Shown: one piece after another, positions 53,466 through 62,520 of the stretch
How positions within the stretch are numbered: position 1 is the first letter of the stretch
How the letters are laid out: each line of letters starts with the position of its first letter
Notes under the pieces: generated by a model
Told to the model about the DNA's origin: nothing
What the model saw: only the letters and a program-made list of their open reading frames with translations
Database searches by the model: none
Position numbers and translations under genes: made by a program
Assembly (NCBI RefSeq): GCF_005221385.1
Contig: NZ_CP039904.1
Span: 1,228,501 to 1,292,500 of the forward strand
Origin: Agrobacterium tumefaciens
GTDB lineage: Bacteria; Pseudomonadota; Alphaproteobacteria; Rhizobiales; Rhizobiaceae
Reading direction: 5' to 3'
Length of the DNA stretch: 64,000 bases

Positions 53466-55417
53466 TGGACGCCACGCCGTCGGATATTCTGTGGGTGCCG
53501 CCAAGGGAAAGGGTGGAGCGCTCGGCGCTTTTCGCTTTCGCGACGAAAACGGCAAAGCTGCACGGGCAGGCCTCTGATGATTATGCCGGCCTGCTGCGCT
53601 GGTCCATCGACGCGCCGGATGAATTTTACGATGCGTTGTGGGATGAACTCGGGATCATCGGCACACGCGGCGACGCGGCGTTCAAACCGGGAGCGACGAT
53701 CCGGGAGGCTGAGTTTTATCCGGGCGCAAGGCTCAATTACGCCGAAAACCTGCTGCGCGATGCGGATGAGCGGTTAGCCATCATCGCCCATCGCGACGAT
53801 GGCACACGGCGTGAGATAAGCCGCAGGCAGCTTTATGAGGATGTATCCCGTCTGGTGCAGGCGCTCCTCCATGCGGGCGTGAAGGAAGGCGACCGTGTCG
53901 GGGCCATCGTCACCCATGATATCGAGGCGATCGTCAGCTATCTGGCGGTCAGCGCCATCGGTGCTATCTGGTCGTCCTGCTCACCGGATTTCGGCCCGGC
54001 AGGCGCTTCTGACCGGCTGTCGCAGATCGATCCGAAAATCCTCATCGCCGTGCCGGAATATGGTTATGCGGGCAAGCGCATCGATGTCGGACCCACCATC
54101 CGCGCCGTGGCGGAAAGTGCGGCTCCTGAAAAGATCGTGCTGATCGGCGACGCCGTTCCCGAAAGCCTTGCCGATCTCGGCTGCGTAACGCTCACGGATT
54201 TCGTCGCGCCTTATGCGGCGGGCGAGATCGCCTTCAATCGGCTGCCCGTCAAGGCGCCGCTGGCGATCCTTTATTCCTCGGGCACAACAGGCAAGCCTAA
54301 ATGCATCACCCATTCCGGCGGCGGGCTGCTTCTTCAGCACATGAAGGAGCTGAAGCTGCAATGCGATATTCAGGAAGGCGAGCGCTTTTTCTATTTCACT
54401 ACCTGCGGCTGGATGATGTGGAACTGGCAGGTGTCCGGCCTGGCGCTTGGCGCAACGCTCGTGACCTATGACGGCAATCCCGGTTATCCCAACCCTGCGC
54501 GGCTGATCGATCTCATCGATGCCGAACGGATCGCGACCTTCGGCACTTCGGCCAAGTTCATTGACGCCTGCCTGAAGGCCGGACTGAAACCGCGTGAAAG
54601 CCACGATCTTTCATCGCTGCGAACAATCCTTTCCACCGGCTCACCGCTCATCCCGCAATCCTTCGGTTATATCTATCGCGACTGGAAGGCGGATGTGCAT
54701 CTCGCCTCCATTTCCGGCGGCACGGATATCTGTGCCTGTTTCCTCGGCGGCAATCCGCTGCAGCCGGTGCATCGCGGTGAATTGCAGGGTGCGATGCTCG
54801 GCATGGATATCGACACGCTGGATGATGAGGGGCGTTCCGTTCGCGGCGTTGCCGGCGAGCTGGTCTGCCGCAATGCCCATTTGTCCATGCCGGTCAAATT
54901 CTGGGGCGATGAGGATGGGTCGCGGTATCAGGCGGCCTATTTCGACCGCTTTGCCGGCATCTGGGCGCATGGCGATTTTGCCGAAATGCGCCCCTCCGGC
55001 GGATATGTCATTCATGGGCGCTCGGACACGACGCTCAATCCCGGTGGGGTTCGCATCGGCACGGCTGAAATCTACAGGCAGGTGGAAACCGTGCCTGATG
55101 TGGAGGAGGCGATTGCCGTCGGGCAGGATATCGACGGCGACCAGCGGGTCATCCTCTTCCTGCGCATGAAGGGTGGCGTGACCCTGACGGAAGAGCTGGA
55201 AAAGACCATCCGCAACCGCATCCGTTCGGGCGCCACGCCACGGCATGTCCCTGCAAGGATCATCGCCGTCAGCGCCATTCCCCGCACCCGTTCCGGCAAG
55301 ATTTCCGAAATCGCGGTGCGCGATACCATTCATGGCCGGCCGGTGAAAAATGCCGATGCGCTCGCCAATCCTGAGGCACTCGAACTTTTCCGCAACCTGC
55401 CGCAGCTGAAGGACTAG
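53462..55417 (+). CDS. acetoacetyl-CoA synthetase (acetoacetate-CoA ligase)
   Basis: 651 residues, the usual length for this family, larger than fatty acyl-CoA ligases of this fold. AMP-binding P-loop YSSGTTGKPKCITHSGGG (about 270-290), FYFTTCGWMMWNW (typical of AacS) and the acyl-adenylate A8-type region GRSDTTLNPGGVRIGTAEIY (about 520). It would activate acetoacetate to acetoacetyl-CoA at ATP cost. It directly precedes 3-hydroxybutyrate dehydrogenase, its natural partner. Confidence 0.92.
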   Translation: MMDATPSDILWVPPRERVERSALFAFATKTAKLHGQASDDYAGLLRWSIDAPDEFYDALWDELGIIGTRGDAAFKPGATIREAEFYPGARLNYAENLLRDADERLAIIAHRDDGTRREISRRQLYEDVSRLVQALLHAGVKEGDRVGAIVTHDIEAIVSYLAVSAIGAIWSSCSPDFGPAGASDRLSQIDPKILIAVPEYGYAGKRIDVGPTIRAVAESAAPEKIVLIGDAVPESLADLGCVTLTDFVAPYAAGEIAFNRLPVKAPLAILYSSGTTGKPKCITHSGGGLLLQHMKELKLQCDIQEGERFFYFTTCGWMMWNWQVSGLALGATLVTYDGNPGYPNPARLIDLIDAERIATFGTSAKFIDACLKAGLKPRESHDLSSLRTILSTGSPLIPQSFGYIYRDWKADVHLASISGGTDICACFLGGNPLQPVHRGELQGAMLGMDIDTLDDEGRSVRGVAGELVCRNAHLSMPVKFWGDEDGSRYQAAYFDRFAGIWAHGDFAEMRPSGGYVIHGRSDTTLNPGGVRIGTAEIYRQVETVPDVEEAIAVGQDIDGDQRVILFLRMKGGVTLTEELEKTIRNRIRSGATPRHVPARIIAVSAIPRTRSGKISEIAVRDTIHGRPVKNADALANPEALELFRNLPQLKD

Positions 55418-55421
55418 GCCG

Positions 55422-56207
55422 ATGGAGGACCAACCGAAAACCGTGCTCGTTACGGGTTCCACCAGTGGCATCGGGCTCGCCATAGCAAAACGTTTTGCCG
55501 AGGCGGGGTATCTGGTCGCGGTGCATGGCATAGAGACGACGGAAGAAGCGACGCAGGCCCTGGAGATGGTTGCGCAGGTGGCGCGGCACAGGCCGGTCTA
55601 TTTCTCAGCCAATCTCGCGCATTATGACGAGAGCGCGCATCTGCCGGAAACCGTTATCGCCGAGTTCGGTCACATCGACGTGCTGGTCAACAATGCCGGC
55701 ATCCAGAAGGTCGCACCGATCGACGAGTTCGATTTCGCCGACTTCTCCCGCATTGTCGCCATCTCGCTGGACAGTGCCTTTCATACCATCCACGCGGCCC
55801 TGCCGGGCATGAAGGAAAGGGGCTGGGGCCGCATCGTCAACATCGCTTCCGCCCATGGTCTGCGCGCCTCACCCTTCAAGGGGCCTTATGTGGCGACCAA
55901 ACATGCCGTGGTGGGGCTGACGAAAAGCGTGGCGCTGGAAGTGGCCGAACTCGGCATCACCTGCAACGCCATCTGCCCCGGTTATGTCTGGACGCCGCTC
56001 GTTGCCGCACAGGTTGCCGATCAGGCGCGTGTGCATGGCATGAGCGAGGAGGATGTGGTGAAAAAGGTGATGCTTGCGCCGCAGCCGACCAGGCAATTTG
56101 TGCAACCGGAAGAAGTGGCGGAAATGGCGCTTTATCTTGCGGGCGATATGGCGCGGTCGATCACTGGAACGACTATTTCCATCGACGGCGGCTGGACCGC
56201 GAAGTGA
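55422..56207 (+). CDS. bdhA: D-3-hydroxybutyrate dehydrogenase
   Basis: 261 residues, an SDR protein. TGSTSGIG (about 11), NNAGIQKVAPIDEF (about 92) and catalytic Ser, Tyr, Lys in NIASAHGLRASPFKGPY and VATKHAVVG match 3-hydroxybutyrate dehydrogenases, as does the end (ITGTTISIDGGWTAK). It interconverts D-3-hydroxybutyrate and acetoacetate with NAD. AAGGAC precedes the ATG. Last gene of the operon. Confidence 0.92.
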   Translation: MEDQPKTVLVTGSTSGIGLAIAKRFAEAGYLVAVHGIETTEEATQALEMVAQVARHRPVYFSANLAHYDESAHLPETVIAEFGHIDVLVNNAGIQKVAPIDEFDFADFSRIVAISLDSAFHTIHAALPGMKERGWGRIVNIASAHGLRASPFKGPYVATKHAVVGLTKSVALEVAELGITCNAICPGYVWTPLVAAQVADQARVHGMSEEDVVKKVMLAPQPTRQFVQPEEVAEMALYLAGDMARSITGTTISIDGGWTAK

Positions 56208-56830
56208 TTTCTGCCAGCATGTTCTGCGAAGCCGCCTCGCTTCCTTCCGGCATTATTCTGCGATTTTCCATTCCATAGCTTTGTGGGACGCTGAAACGTG
56301 AAGATTTATGCTGCTGATCTGACATTTTATGGCGTATTATTAGCACAATCTGACTATTCGCTGTGGTTGTGGCGCAATTAGGGGTGCACATTCCCGGCGA
56401 ACATGCCAGAGTGCGGACACTGTTTTTAATTGATCTATTTTCCTGATAATTATGATGTTGAGAATTTTTACTTTTCTGGAGATTCTGCCGGTATGGCGCA
56501 GCCGTCGCGCTGCGGCAAAAAAATATCGGGCTGCCAGTGGTCATTCCGAATTTGGCGGCGTGCGGCCGCCTGTGCGGTTGAACCAGACCCCTGCTGGCAC
56601 CGCGAGCGCTGGGACCTTCCCGGACACGCCGGGTGAAACGGCGGATGCCGATGCCTGGCGGACAATCTCCTGGCTGGGGCTCAGGCACAGCTTCAGCACG
56701 ATCGAGACGACCCCCTGTCCAGATATGGATATGCCTCGTCCGGCCGAGTGTAACTGAAGGCTCTCTCTTCTGTCTGGAACAAAACCGTGGTCCTGCGGAT
56801 TAAATTGACAGGTTACAGGGAGTAAAAGAC
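56208..56830. other. 620-base region without a supported gene
   Basis: Lies between bdhA and the small membrane protein gene. The first 300 bases have lower GC than the neighbours. The longest frames (56452-56757 plus, 56173-56688 minus) have no ribosome site, no recognised motif and overlap each other, so I do not call them. A decayed gene is possible. AGGGAG near the end belongs to the next gene. Confidence 0.55.
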
Positions 56831-57172
56831 ATGGCCAGAGAAAATGCCAGCTATCTCCACGGTCGGGACGCTCCGAAAAGGGAGACGGCAACCCGGGCGC
56901 GGCAGGGGTCCAGAGGACGGCCGGTTCTTGTCATTCTGATCGTCAGCTTTCTTCTCGCGCTGGTCGTCTGGGCGGTTGTTGAATATTCGGTTTTTGAGCC
57001 GGATGAAAACCGTCCGCAAAGCACGCAGACCGAGACCGCCCCTGTGCCGCAGCAGCCTTCCGGCTCCGGAACCTTCGACAACAACCCTGCAAATGGCCGT
57101 GTAGCGCCGCCCGCTTCCACCGACACAAACCCCTCGCGGCAGGACTCGACGGGGGCGCCGCAAAACCCATAG
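56831..57172 (+). CDS. small one-pass membrane protein of unknown function
   Basis: 113 residues with an AGGGAG ribosome site. A basic N-terminus, a single membrane helix at about 31-52 (RPVLVILIVSFLLALVVWAV), then a Pro/Thr/Ser/Gln-rich periplasmic tail of about 55 residues without cysteines. I do not recognise it. It sits 104 bases before the gcd start in the same direction and could be co-expressed with it. Confidence 0.7.
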   Translation: MARENASYLHGRDAPKRETATRARQGSRGRPVLVILIVSFLLALVVWAVVEYSVFEPDENRPQSTQTETAPVPQQPSGSGTFDNNPANGRVAPPASTDTNPSRQDSTGAPQNP

Positions 57173-57276
57173 CGACCATGACGTGAAATTTTTCACGACA
57201 AATGAATAGTTTGTGTGGAACCAGATTGGCCCCGATTTCATTTCACCCAAAGTGACAGGAATCGGGGGTTTCATTC

Positions 57277-59613
57277 ATGGCAGTCACCGTCACTGCAGTT
57301 GTTCTCACGCTGATCGGCCTTGCGCTGTTTGGTTTCGGCTCCCAGCTGGTAATGCTGGGCGGCAGTTTTTATTATGTCCTTTCCGGATTGGCCTTCCTGT
57401 TGACGGCCATTCTGCTGTTCAAGCGCAATCGCGCCGCACTCCATGTCTACGCTGTCTTCATTGTCGCGACGCTCGCCTGGGCCGTCTGGGAAGTCGGTTT
57501 CGACTGGTGGCAGCTTGGCCCGCGTGGCGGTCTGATCATCATGATTGGTCTGTGGCTTCTGGTCCCGTGGGTTAGAAAGCCGCTTGGTTTTGCGAGCCCG
57601 ACCGGGCTGAATTATGGCCCCAATGCCTGGCCGCTTGCGCTCTCCGTTCTCGCTTCCATCGTGGTGGCGGGATATTCGATGGCGCAGGATCCGCATGACA
57701 AGCCCGGCTCATTGCCTCAGGAGACGGCGTCGGCTACGCCCGCTTATGGTGGCAATGTACCTGACGGTGACTGGCATCAATATGGCCGCACACCCTATGG
57801 CCAGCGTTATTCACCGCTGACGCAAGTTAATGTCGACAATGTCTCGCAGCTGAAGGAAGCCTGGCGTTACCAGACGGGTGACGTGAAGCTGCCTGACGAT
57901 GTGGGTGAAACCACCTATCAGGTGACACCGCTCAAGGTCGGCAACACGCTTTATATCTGCACACCGCATAATTGGGCGATTGCCATCGATGCGGCAACCG
58001 GCAAGGAAAAGTGGAAATACGATCCGAATGTCGGTCTCAATCCGGACCGCCAGCACCAGACGTGCCGCGGCGTTTCCTATTATGCTGAACCGAATGCGGC
58101 TCAAGGCACGGCATGCGCCGAGCGTGTCTACCTGCCGACCTCGGATGCGCGGCTGATTGCGCTTGATGCTGCGACCGGTCAGGTTTGCACCTCATTTGCC
58201 GATCAAGGTGTTCTGCATCTCGAACAGGGCATGAAATACAATCCCGCCGGTTATTATTATTCGACCTCGCCGCCCGTTATCGCGGCGGGCAAGATCATCA
58301 TCGGCGGCGCGGTGAACGACAACTATTCCACACAGGAACAGTCCGGCGTCATCCGTGCATTCGATGTGAATAGCGGTGCCCTGATCTGGAACTGGGATTC
58401 CGGTAATCCGGAAAAGACAGAGCCGATTGCGGCGGGCGAGACCTATACCACCAACTCGCCGAACAGCTGGTCGGTGCTGAGCTATGACGAAGGCCTCGGC
58501 CTGGTTTATGTCCCGCTCGGCAATCAGGTGCCGGACCAGCTCGGCATGGGCCGCAGCGAGAATGTGGAGAAATATTCCTCCTCCATTGTCGCGCTCGATA
58601 TCAACACGGGCAAGGACCGCTGGGTGCGCCAGACGGTCCATCACGATCTCTGGGACATGGATGTTCCGGCCCAGCCTGTGCTGCTCGACATCACCAAGGA
58701 CGGCCAGAGCGTGCCGGCCCTTGTCGGTCCAACCAAACAGGGCGACATCTATGTGCTCGACCGGCGCACCGGCGAACCGCTTCTGCCGATTACGGAAGAA
58801 CCGGCACCGGGCGGTGCGATCCCCGAAGACTTCACGTCTCCGACGCAGCCGACCACGGCCTTGTCTTTCAAGCCGGAGCCGCTGAAGGAAAAGGACATGT
58901 GGGGCGTCTCCATGTTCGACCAGCTCGCCTGCCGCATCCGCTTCCATCAGCTGAACTACAAGGGCCGTTATACACCGCCCTCGCTTAATGGCTCGATCAT
59001 CTATCCGGGCAATTTCGGAACGTTCAACTGGGGCAGCGTGGCGGTGGATCCCGAGCGGCAGGTCATGTTCGGCATGCCGACATATCTTGCCTTCACCTCC
59101 AAGCTCGTCCCGCGCGATCAGATCCCGCCGAAGGGTCAGGACGAAAAGGGCAGTGAACAGGGCTTGAACCGCAATGATGGCGCGCCCTATGGCGTGTTCA
59201 TGGGGCCGTTCCTCGGTCCGTTGCAAATCCCCTGCCAGGCGCCGCCATGGGGTTATGTCGCGGGAGCCGATCTGCGCACCGGCGATATCGCCTACAAGCA
59301 CAAGAACGGCACGGTTTATGACATGACGCCGCTTCCGCTGCCCTTCAAGGTGGGCGTGCCGGGCATTGGCGGGCCGATGATCACCAAGGGCGGCGTCGCC
59401 TTCCTCGGTGCGGCCGTCGACAACTATCTGCGCGCCTATGACCTCACCACGGGTAAACAGCTCTGGGAAGCGCGTCTGCCGGCCGGTGGTCAGGCAACGC
59501 CCATGACCTATGCGCTGGAAGGCGGCAAGCAATATGTCGTGATGGTTGCCGGTGGCCATGGTTCCGTCGGCACCAAGCCGGGCGACTATGTGATCGCTTA
59601 TACACTGCCGTAA
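57277..59613 (+). CDS. gcd: membrane-bound PQQ-dependent glucose dehydrogenase
   Basis: 778 residues. About five membrane helices in residues 1-145, then a beta-propeller beginning DGDWHQYGRTPYGQRYSPLT near 165. W motifs such as WRYQTGD, DLWDMDVPAQPVLLD and GGQATPMTYALEGGKQYVVM are those of the quinoprotein GDH family; Asp and Asn expected in the PQQ-Ca site lie in the propeller. It oxidises glucose to gluconolactone in the periplasm and feeds ubiquinone. PQQ synthesis genes are not in the window. Confidence 0.94.
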   Translation: MAVTVTAVVLTLIGLALFGFGSQLVMLGGSFYYVLSGLAFLLTAILLFKRNRAALHVYAVFIVATLAWAVWEVGFDWWQLGPRGGLIIMIGLWLLVPWVRKPLGFASPTGLNYGPNAWPLALSVLASIVVAGYSMAQDPHDKPGSLPQETASATPAYGGNVPDGDWHQYGRTPYGQRYSPLTQVNVDNVSQLKEAWRYQTGDVKLPDDVGETTYQVTPLKVGNTLYICTPHNWAIAIDAATGKEKWKYDPNVGLNPDRQHQTCRGVSYYAEPNAAQGTACAERVYLPTSDARLIALDAATGQVCTSFADQGVLHLEQGMKYNPAGYYYSTSPPVIAAGKIIIGGAVNDNYSTQEQSGVIRAFDVNSGALIWNWDSGNPEKTEPIAAGETYTTNSPNSWSVLSYDEGLGLVYVPLGNQVPDQLGMGRSENVEKYSSSIVALDINTGKDRWVRQTVHHDLWDMDVPAQPVLLDITKDGQSVPALVGPTKQGDIYVLDRRTGEPLLPITEEPAPGGAIPEDFTSPTQPTTALSFKPEPLKEKDMWGVSMFDQLACRIRFHQLNYKGRYTPPSLNGSIIYPGNFGTFNWGSVAVDPERQVMFGMPTYLAFTSKLVPRDQIPPKGQDEKGSEQGLNRNDGAPYGVFMGPFLGPLQIPCQAPPWGYVAGADLRTGDIAYKHKNGTVYDMTPLPLPFKVGVPGIGGPMITKGGVAFLGAAVDNYLRAYDLTTGKQLWEARLPAGGQATPMTYALEGGKQYVVMVAGGHGSVGTKPGDYVIAYTLP

Positions 59614-59636
59614 AACGCGACAGCTTCAGATAAATG

Positions 59637-59668
59637 AAAAACCGGAATGGGAGACCATTCCGGTTTTT
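59637..59668. terminator. bidirectional terminator between gcd and the yciE-like gene
   Basis: A 14-bp perfect stem (AAAAACCGGAATGG/CCATTCCGGTTTTT) with GAGA loop; the A/T tracts serve both strands. It ends convergent gcd and the ferritin-like gene. Confidence 0.93.
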
Positions 59669-59690
59669 GCTTGTGCGGTCGAAGAGGTGA

Positions 59691-60191
59691 TCACGCCGCC
59701 TTTTTCTGTGCCGCAGCATTGATCGAGGTTTTGGCGAGCGATGTCAGCGCATCGTCGGTCTTGCTTTCTTCCTTGAGTGTGGCATCCAGCAACGAAACCG
59801 CCTTGGTGTGGCCAAGCTTTTCCGCCCAGGCTTTCAGCGTGCCGTAACGGGCGATTTCATAATGCTCGACGGCCTGGGCCGACGAAATGAGACCGGCATC
59901 GAGCGCCGCAGTCCCCTTGAAATCATCGATGATCTCCTCGCCTTCGGCGATGATACCCTGGATTGCTTCGCAGGTCTTGCCCTGCGCCCGCTTGCCGATG
60001 ATTTCGAATACTTCCTGCAGGCGCTCCACATGACCCTGCGTCTCTTCCTTGTGCTTTTCAAAGGCCTGTTTCAGCTTCGGGTCGGTCGCTGCCCGGGCCA
60101 TCTTCGGCAGGGCTTTCAGGATCTGCCTTTCGGCGTAATAGATATCCTTCAGCGTGTCGTAAAACAGGTCGTCGAGTTTCTTCTCGGCCAT
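59691..60191 (-). CDS. YciE/YciF-like ferritin-fold protein (DUF892)
   Basis: 166 residues from ATG 60191, which has GGGAGAAGGAA just upstream. MAEKKLDDLFYDTLKDIYYA, ERQILKALPKMA, KHKEETQGHVERLQEVFEII and AVEHYEIARYGTLKAWAEKL show the four-helix, Glu/His-containing DUF892 pattern. YciE/YciF proteins are stress-induced and ferritin-like; metal binding is not shown. A near-consensus EcfG promoter (60248-60272) precedes it. Confidence 0.9.
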   Translation of the reverse strand: MAEKKLDDLFYDTLKDIYYAERQILKALPKMARAATDPKLKQAFEKHKEETQGHVERLQEVFEIIGKRAQGKTCEAIQGIIAEGEEIIDDFKGTAALDAGLISSAQAVEHYEIARYGTLKAWAEKLGHTKAVSLLDATLKEESKTDDALTSLAKTSINAAAQKKAA

Positions 60192-60247
60192 TGTTCCTTC
60201 TCCCATGATGTGAAAATGCATGATGTGCGCCATGCGCACGGGAGACA

Positions 60248-60272
60248 AACCTTTCGTTGCCGCTATGGTTCC
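60248..60272 (-). promoter_or_regulatory. near-consensus EcfG-type promoter
   Basis: Minus strand GGAAC (60272-60268), 16 bases, GGTT (60251-60248); the consensus -10 is CGTT, so one mismatch. It is 57 bases before the yciE-like ATG, and that family is commonly stress-controlled. Confidence 0.5.
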
Positions 60273-60363
60273 GGCTCCGTTGTGCGCAACGTTTATATTG
60301 CCACGTGGAACCAACCCGCCTTCCCGAACTTACTGTGTTGAAATTTCGGGAGGAGACGCAACA

Positions 60364-60849
60364 GTGCCCCAGAGCCTTGCAGAAGAATTTTCCATGAATG
60401 TTTCCATGCCTTTCGAGGTGCTGCTGGTGCGCGTGTTCGGCGCCGTCATTCTGTGCGGCCTGATCGGTCTGGAGCGGGAATTTCACAAGAACACCGCCGG
60501 TCTGCGCACCAACATGCTGATCGGTCTTGCCGCTGTCACCTTCTGTGTCATCACCATCCACATGATGGAAACCATGGCGGAAGGCCATGAGGCGGCGCGG
60601 CTCGATCCCATCCGGCTGGTGGAAGCCGTGACGGCCGGCATTGCCTTTCTCGCGGCAGGCGTGGTCGTTTATACTAAGGGTGATGTCAAAGGCCTGACGA
60701 CGGGGGCGAGCATGTGGCTTTCGGCAGCGATTGGCCTCTCTGCCGGCCTCGGCATGTGGCCGCTCGCGCTGCTTGCCTCTGGCGTCGGCATCATCGTTCT
60801 CTGGACGCTTCGCCGCATGCAGGTGGCCGCCGGTATCAAGGACGAATGA
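60364..60849 (+). CDS. MgtC/SapB family membrane protein
   Basis: 161 residues from GTG 60364, eight bases after GGGAGGAG; ATG 60394 has a weaker site. About four helices; VRVFGAVILCGLIGLEREF and the motif KNTAGLRTNMLIGLAAVTF match the MgtC N-terminal domain. The C-terminal ACT-like part of MgtC is absent, as in many small family members. Family roles include Mg2+ limitation and acid survival, with no proven transport. Convergent with the FAD oxidoreductase gene, seven bases apart. Confidence 0.85.
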   Translation: MPQSLAEEFSMNVSMPFEVLLVRVFGAVILCGLIGLEREFHKNTAGLRTNMLIGLAAVTFCVITIHMMETMAEGHEAARLDPIRLVEAVTAGIAFLAAGVVVYTKGDVKGLTTGASMWLSAAIGLSAGLGMWPLALLASGVGIIVLWTLRRMQVAAGIKDE

Positions 60850-60856
60850 GCGGGCA

Positions 60857-62083
60857 TCAGCCCAAACGGAAAAGATCGGCGTCGGGGTCCGTGCCGCCAT
60901 TGATGGCGGCAGCCACGATCTCGGCGGCGATCTGGCTGAAGGTGATGCCGTTGCCGCCGAAGCCCATGACGGCATAGACATTCTTCATGCCGGGAACCGC
61001 GCCTATCAGCGGCAGGCCGGTGGTGGTGGTGCCAAACGCCGCCGCCCAGCGATATTCCGGTTCGCCGATATCGACACCGAGCAGTTTTTCGATCTTGCTG
61101 CGGATAATCTTTGTTTTGGTGGCAAGTTTGCGCTCCGACTGGAAGGAGGTGGGACTTTCCTCATCCTCGCCGCCGGCAATCATGCGTCCGTTCCGATCGG
61201 TGCGCAGATAGAGATAGGGGTCGGAAGCCTCCCAGACGATGTGCTTCTCCAGCCAGTCTGGCAGCTCAAGTCCTTTCCTGCTCGCCAGGGCCCAGGTGGA
61301 AATGATCTGGTGTTTCGGGCTTTCCAGCATTTTCAGGAATTGATATCCGGTGCAGAAGACGACATTGCGGGCGGACAGGATTTTGCCTTCAGCGGTGGCG
61401 AGGACCACCTCGTCGCCGAGATTTCTAAGATCGGTGATTTCAAGCTGCGAGACGATTTCAGCGCCTGCACCCGCCGTGTGGCGCAACAGGCCCGCTGTCA
61501 ACTGCGCGGGGTTGGCGGAGGCCGAGATGTCGCTGAGAATGGCGGCGGTCCTTTCCAGGCCATATTGTTCTTTCAGTTCCGCAGCATTGAGGAACTTGGC
61601 CTTGATGCCAGCCTCCTCGCGCGCAGCCGCTTCCGCCTTCAGCGCGCGTGAACCCATTTCATCTCCGGCGAGGTAAAGCGCCTGCTTGCGCGCCATGCCA
61701 CAGGAGATGTCGAGCGAAGTGACGATTTCCTCGAGACGCAAGACGGCGCGGGCCGAGCGCTGCCATGCCCTATCGGCGGCATCTTTGCCGATCATCTTTC
61801 TCAGTTCCGTCAGCGGTGTGTCTATCTCGTGCTGTATCATCGCGGTGCTGGCCACGCTGCTGCCCATCACCGGTTCGCTTTTGTCGATAACCAGCATGGA
61901 TTGTCCAGGGCGATGCAGCGCGTGAGACACCAGCGCACCGCTGATGCCGGCGCCGATGACGATCGTGTCGTAACGGTCGGCTTTTGGCGTCGTTCCGCTG
62001 CGGATGCCGATGCGTGGGCTATCGGCCCAGACCGGCTTTGAATCCCTGAGATCGCGTTCTTTCGTCAGTTTGGATGTCGGCAT
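60857..62083 (-). CDS. FAD-dependent oxidoreductase (DAO family)
   Basis: 408 residues from ATG 62083 with AGGA upstream. Dinucleotide motif YDTIVIGAGISGALVSHALH (about 38), and near the C-terminus PEYRWAAAFGTTTTGLPLIG and the family end FGGNGITFSQIAAEIVAAAI. This is the glycine/D-amino-acid oxidase-like group that acts on amines or alpha-hydroxy acids; the substrate is unknown. Downstream of TIGR02587 and TIGR02588 genes and presumably co-transcribed from the EcfG promoter at 63404. Confidence 0.88.
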   Translation of the reverse strand: MPTSKLTKERDLRDSKPVWADSPRIGIRSGTTPKADRYDTIVIGAGISGALVSHALHRPGQSMLVIDKSEPVMGSSVASTAMIQHEIDTPLTELRKMIGKDAADRAWQRSARAVLRLEEIVTSLDISCGMARKQALYLAGDEMGSRALKAEAAAREEAGIKAKFLNAAELKEQYGLERTAAILSDISASANPAQLTAGLLRHTAGAGAEIVSQLEITDLRNLGDEVVLATAEGKILSARNVVFCTGYQFLKMLESPKHQIISTWALASRKGLELPDWLEKHIVWEASDPYLYLRTDRNGRMIAGGEDEESPTSFQSERKLATKTKIIRSKIEKLLGVDIGEPEYRWAAAFGTTTTGLPLIGAVPGMKNVYAVMGFGGNGITFSQIAAEIVAAAINGGTDPDADLFRLG

Positions 62084-62102
62084 GAAATAGTCCTGAGAGG
62101 TC

Positions 62103-62513
62103 TTACGGCTCGGTATAGCCGGAGACGTTGAGATTGAGTGTGCCGCGGCGGGGGTCGTTGCGGAAGAAAAGCGTGCCGGCATCCTTTGATTCCGAAGCGA
62201 CATAATCGAATGTCACATCAGCGCTTTCCTGCATCGTGCCGTCTTGCTGCAGGTCGCCGCGCACCTGCACCTGTGCCGCCGTCGTCATCGAGAGATTGCG
62301 GATATCGAACTTGACGCGGTACTGACCGGACTGCTCCTCCACGCTGGTGACGGCAATTTCGAAACGGGCATCCTCCGGCTGGTAACGATAGATGTCATGG
62401 GCGATCCAGCCGAGCATGGCCGCAACGAGAAGCGTGCAGATCGCGCCTGTCACCCATTCTATCCAATGGGGATCGGAACTTTCGGTATGTTTGTTGCCCT
62501 TCGATATCGTCAT
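62103..62513 (-). CDS. TIGR02588 family protein
   Basis: 136 residues; one membrane helix at about 17-40 (WIEWVTGAICTLLVAAMLGW) followed by a beta-rich extracytoplasmic domain (RFEIAVTSVEEQSGQYRVKF). Known only as the partner of TIGR02587, with which it is nearly always adjacent. Unknown function. It starts seven bases after the TIGR02587 stop. Confidence 0.85.
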   Translation of the reverse strand: MTISKGNKHTESSDPHWIEWVTGAICTLLVAAMLGWIAHDIYRYQPEDARFEIAVTSVEEQSGQYRVKFDIRNLSMTTAAQVQVRGDLQQDGTMQESADVTFDYVASESKDAGTLFFRNDPRRGTLNLNVSGYTEP

Positions 62514-62520
62514 CTTGTCC

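Noticed and set aside
56452..56757. 101-residue frame in the bdhA-gcd gap
   Set aside because: No ribosome site, no recognisable family, overlapped by an equally open frame on the other strand.
56774..56800. GGAAC near 56777 as EcfG promoter of the small membrane protein gene
   Set aside because: No CGTT at 16 or 17 bases downstream.
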